This document shows positions 29,677 through 37,211 of a stretch of DNA of 63,756 nt, piece after piece. The position numbers were made by a program, and so were the translations under genes. This stretch comes from Okeania sp. SIO2B3. Its GTDB lineage: Bacteria; Cyanobacteriota; Cyanobacteriia; Cyanobacteriales; Microcoleaceae. The stretch covers positions 1 through 63,756 of the forward strand of contig NZ_JAAHGH010000040.1 of NCBI RefSeq assembly GCF_010672525.1. The letters run 5' to 3'. How positions within the stretch are numbered: position 1 is the first letter of the stretch; each line of letters starts with the position of its first letter. The notes beneath the pieces were generated by a model. It ran no database searches. It was not told the DNA's origin and saw only the letters and a program-made list of their open reading frames with translations.

Positions 29677-30615
29677 TTATGCCTCCTTGTTTATTACAGT
29701 TTCTTTTCATATTACAGGACTTACGCAGAGACTCTACTTATGGTGAGGGTGAATGGTATTCGCCTCTACAAATGGTGCCTTAAAAGTCAATTTGCGTAAG
29801 TCCTGTTCATATTATTGACTTTCCGAACAACTAGACAGTCAAATATAAAGTTTCATAGTAAATAATTTTATCTGACTTTTCAAAATGTGCTTATGGCCAG
29901 AAGAAAGTTCAGAATTCACCAACGCCAGAATTTGTTGTAGCTACTTGTCTCGTGATGGCGATCGCATTCCATACATAACCTTTGCCTGAAAAGTTTTTAT
30001 CAATTGCTGTGAAGATTCTTGTGTTTGGCAAAGATTGAAAAACCACATATTCAATTATACCCGATAGACTTAATTTTGTAAATTTTTGCTGGCAGCACTT
30101 TTGATTTTTGCTTTTTCTCGTTTTTAAAATTACCGCTAAAAGCTCATATCAAGTCATATAGTAATAGTTTTCCTCCATTTATTCCTTTGTTGAAACATAA
30201 TTAATATTTATTTACTTTCGTCCCCAATAGCAATTTAAATGTTTGTTGACTGTGCATATTTGCAGATATAATTTTTTGGGAGAATAATCATATTATTACC
30301 TTGACAATTTTAGTAGATAACTGTAAAATTTTACTCACATAATCGCTCCAATAAACCAAGAGTAATTTTATCATAAAGATTGATTTTTTTTATTAATTTT
30401 TATTGAGATTAAAACAGTAAAAACTAATATTAATTATGTCGATATTTGGATTGAGAATTTATACTTAAAAAATCATTAATCGCTCATAAAATGAGAAAAA
30501 AGATAGTAAAAAGTATAGTAGTTAACAATAAATGATCTAAACTTAGAGATATAAAAAGAATATAGATAGTAATTCACTATCCAAAAAGTAAACCGATTAC
30601 AGGAGATTATTTATA
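29677..30615. other. Long AT-rich intergenic region
   Basis: About 0.94 kb. It holds MITE A copy 4 (29716-29805); the rest is AT-rich sequence without a gene. The region before 30616 has AGGAG eleven bases ahead of the ATG. Confidence 0.55.
29716..29805. mobile_element. MITE family A, copy 4
   Basis: 90 bp from CAGGACTTACGCAGAGACTC to TTGCGTAAGTCCTG. A 9-bp direct repeat TTCATATTA flanks both ends (29707-29715 and 29806-29814), longer than at other copies. Confidence 0.8.
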
Positions 30616-30879
30616 ATGAAAAGGTACTTAATCCTATCTGCACTAGCTTCTCTCGGTATTTTCTTACAAGCAGGATCGGCAAACGATCAGTATAGATGTA
30701 ATTTCAGATATAAAGTTGGCGCAAATGATTGGGTTAATGAAAGTGCCAGTGCAACAACTCGTTCTCTTGCTAAAGGTTCAGTTGCCAGCATCCTAGAAAG
30801 TAAAGAAGCTAAAGCAAATAGAGAAGGTCAAAGTTTTGATTCAAATAACTTATTTTGTAGGGAAGTACTTGGGGATTAA
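30616..30879 (+). CDS. Small secreted protein, function unknown
   Basis: 87 residues. A signal peptide covers about residues 1-22 (LILSALASLGIFLQAGSA), leaving a mature part of about 65 residues with two cysteines (YRCNF and LFCRE) that could form a disulfide. I do not recognise the family. A strong AGGAG lies 11 bases upstream of the ATG, and a good intrinsic terminator follows the gene, so this is a real single-gene unit. Confidence 0.7.
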   Translation: MKRYLILSALASLGIFLQAGSANDQYRCNFRYKVGANDWVNESASATTRSLAKGSVASILESKEAKANREGQSFDSNNLFCREVLGD

Positions 30880-30964
30880 TATGAGGGATAAAGTTCGTGA
30901 ATTTCCCAACAGAAACGAACGTTTTAGTGAAATCAAGCTCTAAGAGTAGTTGCTATTTATAGGG

Positions 30965-30995
30965 GTTCCCTGTTTCTAGAGGGGACTTTTTTTTT
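30965..30995 (+). terminator. Intrinsic terminator
   Basis: A 7-bp stem (GTTCCCT with AGGGGAC, one G-U pair) around an 8-base loop, followed directly by nine T residues. Lies about 85 bp after the stop of the small secreted-protein gene. Confidence 0.8.
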
Positions 30996-31004
30996 GACTA
31001 ATAG

Positions 31005-31105
31005 CAGAAGGAAGAAGAAGGAAGAAGGAAGAAGGAAGAAGGAAGAAGGAAGAAGGAAGAAGGCGGAAGGAAGAAGGAAGAAGGCGGAAGGCAGAAGGCA
31101 GAAGG
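31005..31105. repeat. Heptamer tandem repeat (GAAGGAA)
   Basis: A purine-only tract of GAAGGAA-type heptamers with GCGGAAG variants. STRR-type repeat; similar text-like tracts occur near 19100, 21820, 22110 and 32670. Confidence 0.6.
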
Positions 31106-31123
31106 TTTTATACTAATTACCTT

Positions 31124-31251
31124 ACAGCGGTTTTCATTTCAGTAGACTACAGTAGGGGCGAATGGCCATTTGTTAACGCAAAGCTCCGAATGGCGCCCTT
31201 ACAGGGTTTTGGTTATAACTAATGTGGTTCATCAATCAGCAAAAGCACTGT
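31124..31251. mobile_element. MITE family B, copy 2
   Basis: 128 bp from ACAGCGGTTTTCATTTCAGT to AGCACTGT. The interior differs from other copies and contains a GGGGCGAATGG block shared with family A. Confidence 0.5.
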
Positions 31252-31327
31252 AACTATAGGTAGTACTTCAATTATTAACTTGAGGACTTACGCGTCAACA
31301 GTATTGGTAGCTATTGGTAGCATTAGA

Positions 31328-31464
31328 TTATCAAAATAATTGGGTCGCGCAACCCCGCCTTTTAAGGCCAAATATTTTTGGAGCGAAGCTCAAATCCACT
31401 ACTTCCCCTCCCCTCCTGGGAGGGGCGAGGGGTGGGTTAACTTCTGACTTCTGACTTCGTTAAT
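31328..31464. repeat. Family H dispersed repeat, copy 2
   Basis: About 137 bp, nearly the same as 3561-3703, from TTATCAAAATAAT to CTGACTTCGTTAAT. Confidence 0.55.
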
Positions 31465-31603
31465 GGGGCGGGGGCGGGTTGATCCAGTCGTGGGTTACAC
31501 CATTAACTTAACGCGGAACCCGCCCCTACTACCCATTTTTTTGGGTCTCAAATTTTGAAATATCGATCGCCTCCTCATATCAATATCGGTAGTATGATAA
31601 TCG

Positions 31604-32635
31604 ATGACTACTGACTCTAATATCCAAACTATGTCCCAAAATCAATTGTTATTTACACCTGGCACTCTCTGGGAAAGGCTGAAACAACAAACAGAATATG
31701 CTCTAGAATGTGGCGCACTTCAACCTATACCTACTGAATACGAGTTTGTGCAACAGGATAATATTCGCTTCCTAGTACGCATTTTGTCTAATTTATCCCG
31801 GAAAGATGATGCCAAAAAACAGCAGAAAAAAAAGAAAACTGAGACTGGCAAAGATTTTAACCCTTTTCTGCCTTATGAGCAGGATCTATTTGTTGCTGAT
31901 ATCTCTAAAACTCATTTGTGTTTGTTGAATAAGTATAACGTTGTAGATAATCATCTACTCATTGTGACTAGAGAGTTTGAGGAACAAGAAAATTTGCTGA
32001 ACTTGCAAGACTTTCAGGCTTTGGGTTGCTGTATGGGAGAATTTGATGGTTTGGCATTTTACAACGCTGGGAAAGTGGCAGGTGCCAGTCAACGTCATAA
32101 ACATTTACAAATGATACCTCTGCCAATGGCTTTGGACGGAGAGAGAATACCTATAGAAAGAGCGATCGCTACTGCTACCTTTGATAATGGTATAGGTGTT
32201 ACGTCTGAGTTTTCTTTTCGACACGCTTTGGTTAAATTAGATTCTGGTTGGATAAATTCTCCTGTTGACTGTGCTGGTGAGATTTTGGCATCTTATTTTG
32301 CTTTACTCAAAGCTGTGGGGATAGAAGATAGTGATGAGAAGACTGGGAAACAGTCTGGTAATTATACAGGACTTACGGATATCCACCTTAAAAACAACAT
32401 ATGTAGGGGCGAATGGCATTCGCCCTCACTGGAAGTGTCCGTGCCTAAGTCCTGTTATAATCTTTTGGTGACGCGAGAATGGATGTTAGTTGTGTCGCGA
32501 TCGCATGAGAGTTTTCAGTCTATTTCTGTTAATAGTTTAGGTTTTGCGGGTGCTTTGTTGGTAAAAAATCAGGAACAGATGAAAATTATTAAGGAGCATA
32601 AACCTTTAAATATTCTTCGTGATGTGGGTAATTAG
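31604..32635 (+). CDS. ATP adenylyltransferase (Ap4A phosphorylase) with MITE insertion
   Basis: Phosphorolyses diadenosine tetraphosphate to ATP and ADP. The catalytic histidine-triad-like motif is ASQRHKHLQMIPLP, preceded by VDNHLLIVTREFEEQ and EFDGLAFYNAGKVAG. The C-terminal WMLVVSRS...NSLGFAGALLVKN block is intact. Between GNY and YNLL lie 31 extra residues encoded by a complete family A MITE plus its target duplication (32362-32459), inserted in frame. A Lys-rich KKQQKKKK stretch near residue 75 is also unusual. ATG at 31604 is used; Met10 at 31631 is an alternative. Whether the enzyme tolerates the insertion is unknown. Confidence 0.88.
   Translation: MTTDSNIQTMSQNQLLFTPGTLWERLKQQTEYALECGALQPIPTEYEFVQQDNIRFLVRILSNLSRKDDAKKQQKKKKTETGKDFNPFLPYEQDLFVADISKTHLCLLNKYNVVDNHLLIVTREFEEQENLLNLQDFQALGCCMGEFDGLAFYNAGKVAGASQRHKHLQMIPLPMALDGERIPIERAIATATFDNGIGVTSEFSFRHALVKLDSGWINSPVDCAGEILASYFALLKAVGIEDSDEKTGKQSGNYTGLTDIHLKNNICRGEWHSPSLEVSVPKSCYNLLVTREWMLVVSRSHESFQSISVNSLGFAGALLVKNQEQMKIIKEHKPLNILRDVGN
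32367..32454. mobile_element. MITE family A, copy 5, inside the Ap4A phosphorylase gene
   Basis: 88 bp from CAGGACTTACGG to CCTAAGTCCTG with the GGGCGAATGGCATTCGCCC core. It is flanked by TTATA on both sides (32362-32366 and 32455-32459). Element plus duplication is 93 bp, exactly 31 codons, with no stop in the host frame. Confidence 0.92.
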
Positions 32636-32868
32636 AAGGAGTTAGGAGTCAGTCCTCAGGAGTCAGGAGAGAAGAAGAAGGAAGGCTTGAGTTATCTAGG
32701 AGAGAAGGAAGAGGGAAGAAGGAGGAAGAAGGCTTGGTGGTGGTGCATTTTTATTGGTCGTGCATTGTCTGGCAATGTGTGTTACGAGAACAGTGGGAGC
32801 ATCTTGCTCCCGACTTTTTTGGGGAAACCCCCGACTTGCTCAACCTGCAACAACAGCAGTACAACGTT

Positions 32869-33864
32869 ATGGCAGCAGCATACGAGCAGATTAATTTTGA
32901 TTCTTTTCCCCTAACAGACTTTGCCAAAACAGCATATCAAATGCGCCTCAATGATGAAATTAATATTCCGTCGGAGTGGAAAAAAGAGCTAAATTGCATG
33001 GAAAACTACAAAATGGTTTTGCGCCGTCAACGCCATGTAGAAGGTAATTCAGGTTCCCAATGGTATTTCCGCCATGATAAAATTCAAGAATATTTTATCG
33101 TCCAGACATTTCTTGGTGAGGAAAATCAAAAATTAGAACAACATATTAATGACCCCAGATTTCGAGGAGTTTATCTATTATTAGCAACTTTGTTACCCTA
33201 TAACGAAGCACTGTTATTACGAGAAAAATTATTAATAAATGCAGCCGAAACCAAAGACCATGTTGTCAGCGACCAATTTATTCAACGATTAAATTCTCGG
33301 TCAGAATTATCCAAAGATGGTGAGAATTTGAATCTAGTGGAAATTATTAAATTGCTGATTGTTGAAAAAAATAATAATATAAATATTGAAGTTAATCCTA
33401 ATATTGAAACTAAGCCTAATACTGAATTTAACCCTAATATAAGGAGTAAAGAAATGACTGATTCTTACAGAACAAAATATGACCAGAGACACGCTGAACG
33501 TAATAATATAGTCGATCAAGAACAAAATGGGAGTACTGATGGTAATATGTCTGGAAATGCCGAAAGTAGCAATCAGGTTATAGGAAGCGGAACACAAAAT
33601 AACTATGGTTCCCAAGAAAAGCAAACCCTCGCCGAAGCTGCTGAGGAAATTCAAAAATTATTGAAACAGTTGGAATCAAATAATCCCGATGCCACCGATG
33701 CAGAAAAACAAGCATTTGTCACCGCCTCCATTGCGCCAAGTAACCGTCAACGTTTTGTAGGAGCATTGCAAGCGGGAGGCAAAGAAGCACTCAAAAAATT
33801 ATTAGATAATCCTTATGTTAATGTGGGAGTTGCTATTGTTGAAGGGTGGCAAAACCCACAGTAG
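32869..33864 (+). pseudogene. C-terminal remnant of a NACHT/STAND protein
   Basis: About 331 residues. The first part has the helical segment that follows the ATPase in cyanobacterial NACHT proteins (WYFRHDKIQEYFIVQTFL, then RFRGVYLLLATLLP). A low-complexity Asn-rich linker follows (repeats of NPNIE type). The last 75 residues are a compact helical domain that recurs at the end of cyanobacterial signalling proteins. The NACHT ATPase itself is missing. The sequence before 32869 is repeat-like, and the stop TAG (33862) lies inside a family A remnant, so both ends seem altered. ATG at 32869 has no clear ribosome site. It may still be expressed as a short protein. Confidence 0.55.
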
Positions 33865-34020
33865 GGGCGAATGGCATTCGCCCTCAAATGGCATTCGCCC
33901 TCAAATAGCATTCGCCCTCAAATAGCATTCGCCCTCAAATAGCATTCGCCCTCAAATAGCATTCGCCCTCAAATAGCATTCGCCCTCACTCAATTTACTG
34001 TCCGTGCGTAAGTACTGATA
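33861..34020. repeat. Family A remnant with seven amplified 17-bp units
   Basis: Begins GTAGGGGCGAATGGCATTCG, continues with seven tandem units of the TCAAATAGCATTCGCCC type, and ends TGCGTAAGTACTGATA, which matches the right end of MITE A. The centre of the element has been amplified in tandem. The first bases supply the stop codon of the preceding frame. Confidence 0.8.
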
Positions 34021-34133
34021 TATGTGTAGGTTGGGTATCGGTAGGTTGAGTTGAGTCAGGTAAACACAAGAAGCATTTTGGGTTTGTTGGGTTACGCTAG
34101 CGCTTAACCCAACCTACATTATTTTTTAATAGT

Positions 34134-34225
34134 CAGGACTTACCCAGAGACTCTACAATATAGCGAGGGCGAATGCCATTCGCCCCTACATCTGGTGGTT
34201 TAAAGGTCAATTTACACAAGTCCTG
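34134..34225. mobile_element. MITE family A, copy 7
   Basis: 92 bp from CAGGACTTACCCAGAGACTC to ACACAAGTCCTG, with the GGGCGAATGCCATTCGCCC core. Flanks do not show a clear direct repeat. Confidence 0.7.
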
Positions 34226-34414
34226 ATAATTCTCACTACTTTTCCCCTATTCTGCCATTTCTAAATAGCAGTGTTAAAATTACGAGTGTATTGGGCAAAA
34301 GCCATTGGGATACGGTGGAAAAATATTAATAATAAGTTAAAAATCTTTAACTTCCACATTACCGTATTATCTTTTGTCCATACATTCTGCACTAAATAAT
34401 ATCTAAAATCTAAC

Positions 34415-35305
34415 ATGAGTAGTACTATTACTCCCTCCCAACCAAATATAAGTCAGTTGTCTGACACTAAAACGACACCTTTAACCTCTGGTTCTGTAGT
34501 AGGAGATTTCTTCCAAGAAACTCTAGCATTAACCCGTCGGTTATTTATCCAACTAAAACGACGCCCTTCCACATTAATAGCTGGAATTATCCAACCCCTG
34601 ATGTGGTTAATCCTATTTGGGGCACTTTTCCAAAATGTACCTCAAGGTTTATTTGGTGAAAGTCAAAACTATGGACAATTTCTCGGTGCTGGTATTATTG
34701 TCTTCACCGCTTTTGCTGGTGCCCTTAATGCTGGTTTGCCAGTCATGTTTGACCGAGAATTTGGCTTTCTCAACCGCCTACTGGTAGCTCCATTAACATC
34801 CCGTTTTTCTATTGTCATAGCTTCAGCTACTTTTATTGTCACCCTGAGTTTTATTCAGTCAGCAATAATTATCGGTGCTGGTGCATTTTTGGGCGCTGGA
34901 TTACCTGGTACATTAGGATTAGCTACCATCGCCCTGATTGTCCTAATGTTGGTTGTGGGCGTAACTGGTTTAAGTTTGGGTCTGGCCTTTGCTTTACCTG
35001 GTCACATTGAACTTTTGGCAGTTATTTTTGTAACTAACTTACCTTTATTGTTTGCTAGTACTGCTCTAGCACCTCTATCTTTTATGCCTAATTGGTTACA
35101 GGTAGTGGCAAGTTTAAATCCTTTGACTTACGCGATCGAGCCGATTCGCTATTTGTATCTACATAGTGACTGGTCTATTGGTAGTATAATCATGGAAACA
35201 CCTTTTGCTGATATTTCCTTTGGTACAGCATTGTTGGTACTGTTAGTCTTTGATGTAGTGACGTTAGTAGCAATTCAACCTTTATTACGTCGTCGGTTTG
35301 CCTAA
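34415..35305 (+). CDS. ABC-2 type transporter permease
   Basis: 296-residue inner-membrane permease of the ABC-2 (DrrB-like) export family. A cytosolic N-terminus (about 1-48) is followed by six hydrophobic segments. The family signature appears in FDREFGFLNRLLVAPLTSRF, and the end-of-domain block is LNPLTYAIEPIRYLYLHSDW. Its ATPase partner is not adjacent; the gene before it is an unrelated remnant across a 550-bp spacer. The cargo is unknown. It lies about 1.3 kb from the cyanobactin-like precursor gene but on the other strand, so no link should be assumed. Confidence 0.9.
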   Translation: MSSTITPSQPNISQLSDTKTTPLTSGSVVGDFFQETLALTRRLFIQLKRRPSTLIAGIIQPLMWLILFGALFQNVPQGLFGESQNYGQFLGAGIIVFTAFAGALNAGLPVMFDREFGFLNRLLVAPLTSRFSIVIASATFIVTLSFIQSAIIIGAGAFLGAGLPGTLGLATIALIVLMLVVGVTGLSLGLAFALPGHIELLAVIFVTNLPLLFASTALAPLSFMPNWLQVVASLNPLTYAIEPIRYLYLHSDWSIGSIIMETPFADISFGTALLVLLVFDVVTLVAIQPLLRRRFA

Positions 35306-35701
35306 ATTGATTTAATTGGGTGGTTAATTAATTGATAATTGATCATGGATAATTGATAATTACCTCCGGTTAAAACCGTTCTGACGCTAAAAATGTAGTA
35401 GGGTTAGACACCTAAAATGTGGCAATAGTAGGGGCGGGTTCCGCCTTCGGCGCGCTTTTCAAATTGATTAACCACATCGCCATAACCACGCGCCCTGTAG
35501 GGACGCCCTTATGCAACGTCCCTACTGTGGTCTACTGAAATGAAAAGCGCTGTAAGTTAATGGTGTTACAAATTATTCAGATAAACTCGCCCCCTCCCCA
35601 ATAATCTAATGCTACCGTAAAATTAGCTCTCTTCTTCAAACAGACCAAAAAAGTTGTATGCTATATATCTAAAGTTTCCTAAAAAAACTACAATACGACT
35701 T
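35306..35701. other. Intergenic region with MITE B
   Basis: About 0.4 kb with family D sequence at 35325-35385 and MITE B copy 3. The promoter of the small secreted-protein gene should lie after 35560. Confidence 0.5.
35450..35553. mobile_element. MITE family B, copy 3
   Basis: About 104 bp with a degenerate left end (GCGCTTTTCAAATTG) and right end TGAAAAGCGCTGT. The central palindrome is GTAGGGACG...CGTCCCTAC. Confidence 0.6.
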
Positions 35702-36073
35702 ATGTCTGCCCAACTTTTGACAAAAATATTTTTCAGCACCTTAACCACAGGAATAATAACTATATTCCTACCTCAACCATCTTTTGCTGAATCTTATGAA
35801 ACTAATACAGTTAATCCTCTAAAGGATTTGCAAACCGTAGATAACCCCGATCCTTTCAGTGGTTCCGGTGGGTTGAATATGTTCGACATTATTCATAACT
35901 CTAGACTGGGAAATAACCGGAATATGAAAGAGTATATGCTCGAACAACGTGACAGTCTTAATGATGCAGCGACACAGTTTCGCAATAAACAGCAGCAACT
36001 TATACAACCATCACAAAATGCTATTGGTGATACTCCTGCTTCTACCGTAGGTGAGAGTGAAATTAATCCTTAA
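35702..36073 (+). CDS. Small secreted protein, function unknown
   Basis: 123 residues from the ATG at 35702. The reading frame is open 16 codons further upstream, but the signal peptide starts neatly at MSAQLLTKIFF and ends at PSFAES. The mature part is short, polar and rich in Asn and Gln, with a central NNRNMKEYMLEQRDSLNDA helix and no cysteines. I do not recognise the family. It is the last plus-strand gene before the minus-strand precursor-heterocyclase pair. Confidence 0.6.
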   Translation: MSAQLLTKIFFSTLTTGIITIFLPQPSFAESYETNTVNPLKDLQTVDNPDPFSGSGGLNMFDIIHNSRLGNNRNMKEYMLEQRDSLNDAATQFRNKQQQLIQPSQNAIGDTPASTVGESEINP

Positions 36074-36580
36074 TCAACATAGTTATTTATTCGAGCGATC
36101 GCTCTGTTGCTCAAAGTAGCAACATGAGAGTTTTGTTTTTTTTCAAAGGGAACAGGGAACGGGAACTATATAGGAGTAACTTCTTTGGCCTTTGATATCA
36201 AGTTGCACTGATTAATCACAACATAATAAAGATGGCATACTCCTCAAGAGTCATCTTAAGATGACTTATAGCGGTTTTCAAATTGATGAACCACATCGCC
36301 ATAACCACGCGCCCTGTAGGGACGCCCTTATGCAACGTCCCTACTGTGGTCTACTGAAATGAAAACCGCTGTAAACTATTAGCCAAGGATTTCAATCCTT
36401 GGCTTTGATATAGCAACTTTTATTGTGATGAAGCAGAGTTATCAAAATAACATGGGTCTAAAACCCCGCCTTTTAAGGCGCAATATTTTTGGAGAGTTGC
36501 TCAAATCCCCTACTTCCCCTCCCGGGAGGGGTTAGGGGTGGGTTAACTTCTGACTTCTGACTTGGGGACTTCTGACTTCG
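36074..36580. other. Intergenic region with MITE B and family H repeats
   Basis: About 0.5 kb between convergent genes. MITE B copy 4 (36268-36372) is followed by a hairpin-like TTAGCCAAGG...CCTTGGCTTT (36378-36403). A family H repeat then reaches the stop codon of the precursor gene. Confidence 0.6.
36268..36372. mobile_element. MITE family B, copy 4
   Basis: 105 bp with ends ATAGCGGTTTTCAAATTGAT and TGAAAACCGCTGT. Contains the palindromic core GTAGGGACGCCCTTATGCAA. Nearly identical in its right half to copy 3. Confidence 0.7.
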
Positions 36581-36584
36581 TTAA
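36439..36584. repeat. Family H dispersed repeat, copy 3, touching the precursor stop codon
   Basis: About 146 bp from TTATCAAAATAAC to CTGACTTCGTTAAT. The conserved right end GTTAA includes the TAA stop (complement of 36581-36583) of the precursor gene. Unlike the other two copies it has an extra CTTCTGACTT block. Confidence 0.6.
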
Positions 36585-36766
36585 TCTGCGTCACCATCAT
36601 AGGAACATCTGTAAGGCCGGTTCCTCCTGGCACCTTGTGGGGCTATTCCCTCTCTGGAGGCGAAACCAGTAGTCAGGTTTTCTTCTTCAAGTCCCTCTAT
36701 AGGTTTTTCAACGTTCAAGCGAATCACAGGCTCTTTCTGTTGTGGCATCAGATTTTTCTTGGCCAT
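36581..36766 (-). CDS. Cyanobactin-type precursor peptide (61 residues)
   Basis: The product has the parts of a cyanobactin precursor. The leader begins MAKKNLMPQQKEPVIRL, very like the MNKKN.LPQ..QPVIRL start of PatE/TruE. IEGLEEENL (residues 23-31) matches the heterocyclase recognition element LAELSEEAL and the EELREENL of the trichamide precursor. The C-terminus CSYDGDAD holds the SYDG macrocyclase signal right after Cys54. The core would end at Cys54 and begin after Ser37 (FAS) or Gln44. It contains GARRNRPYRC, with four Arg and a single Cys. A good AGAGGA lies eight bases before the ATG at 36766. The heterocyclase gene is 445 bp upstream on the same strand. The stop codon sits on the end of a family H repeat. 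Confidence 0.85.
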   Translation of the reverse strand: MAKKNLMPQQKEPVIRLNVEKPIEGLEEENLTTGFASREGIAPQGARRNRPYRCSYDGDAD

Positions 36767-37211
36767 CGGATTATTCCTCTGTGTATTTTGAGCTTAATTT
36801 GCTTGAATTTTAGGCTTCTAAGTCACTACTGTCAAGCTTGGCTTGGCGAGCCATCAGGTATAAAGTTGTGTGGCTTTGTCATCCGCCAAGAAATTTATTT
36901 CTTGGCTCACAGCAGAAGTCATATCATGTCCGGTAGCATCGGTCTTGTATAGAGAAGGTAAGGAAGACCGAAGTTGGAAGAAGGAAGAAGCTTTAAGAAA
37001 AGGAAAAATTTTACTTATATAGCGGCAGATATTTCCCCAACTTTTACACGGGACTATACCAACGGAGATGATATCATCTTTAGATGGCTAAAGATAGCTG
37101 ATTTATTATGGCTAATTAATGAGACTTGATATTATACCTTAAAACTCCCTCTTCTTCCCTCCTGACTCCTGAGGACTGACTCCTGACTCCTCTATTATTT
37201 CGGACATGATA
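36767..37211. other. Spacer between heterocyclase and precursor genes
   Basis: 445 bp with MITE C copy 2 (36922-37073) and text-like repeat pieces. No gene. A promoter for the precursor, if separate, should lie at 36775-36920. Confidence 0.55.
36922..37073. mobile_element. MITE family C, copy 2
   Basis: 152 bp with left end TATCATGTCCGGTAGCATCG and right end TATACCAACGGAGATGATA (one base off). The interior differs from copies 1 and 3 in part. Confidence 0.65.

Larger units (their letters stand above)
30880..31603. other. Intergenic region with terminator and repeats
   Basis: About 0.72 kb: a terminator, a GAAGGAA heptamer tract at about 31005-31105, MITE B copy 2 (31124-31251), and family H copy 2 (31328-31464). 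No gene seen. Confidence 0.6.

Noticed and set aside
32734-32868. N-terminal extension of the NACHT remnant
   Set aside because: The added residues come from text-like repeat sequence with no match to the family.
34415-35305. ABC-2 permease as exporter of the cyanobactin-like product
   Set aside because: It is on the other strand, has no ATPase beside it, and is over 1 kb away behind another gene; nothing in the sequence supports the link.
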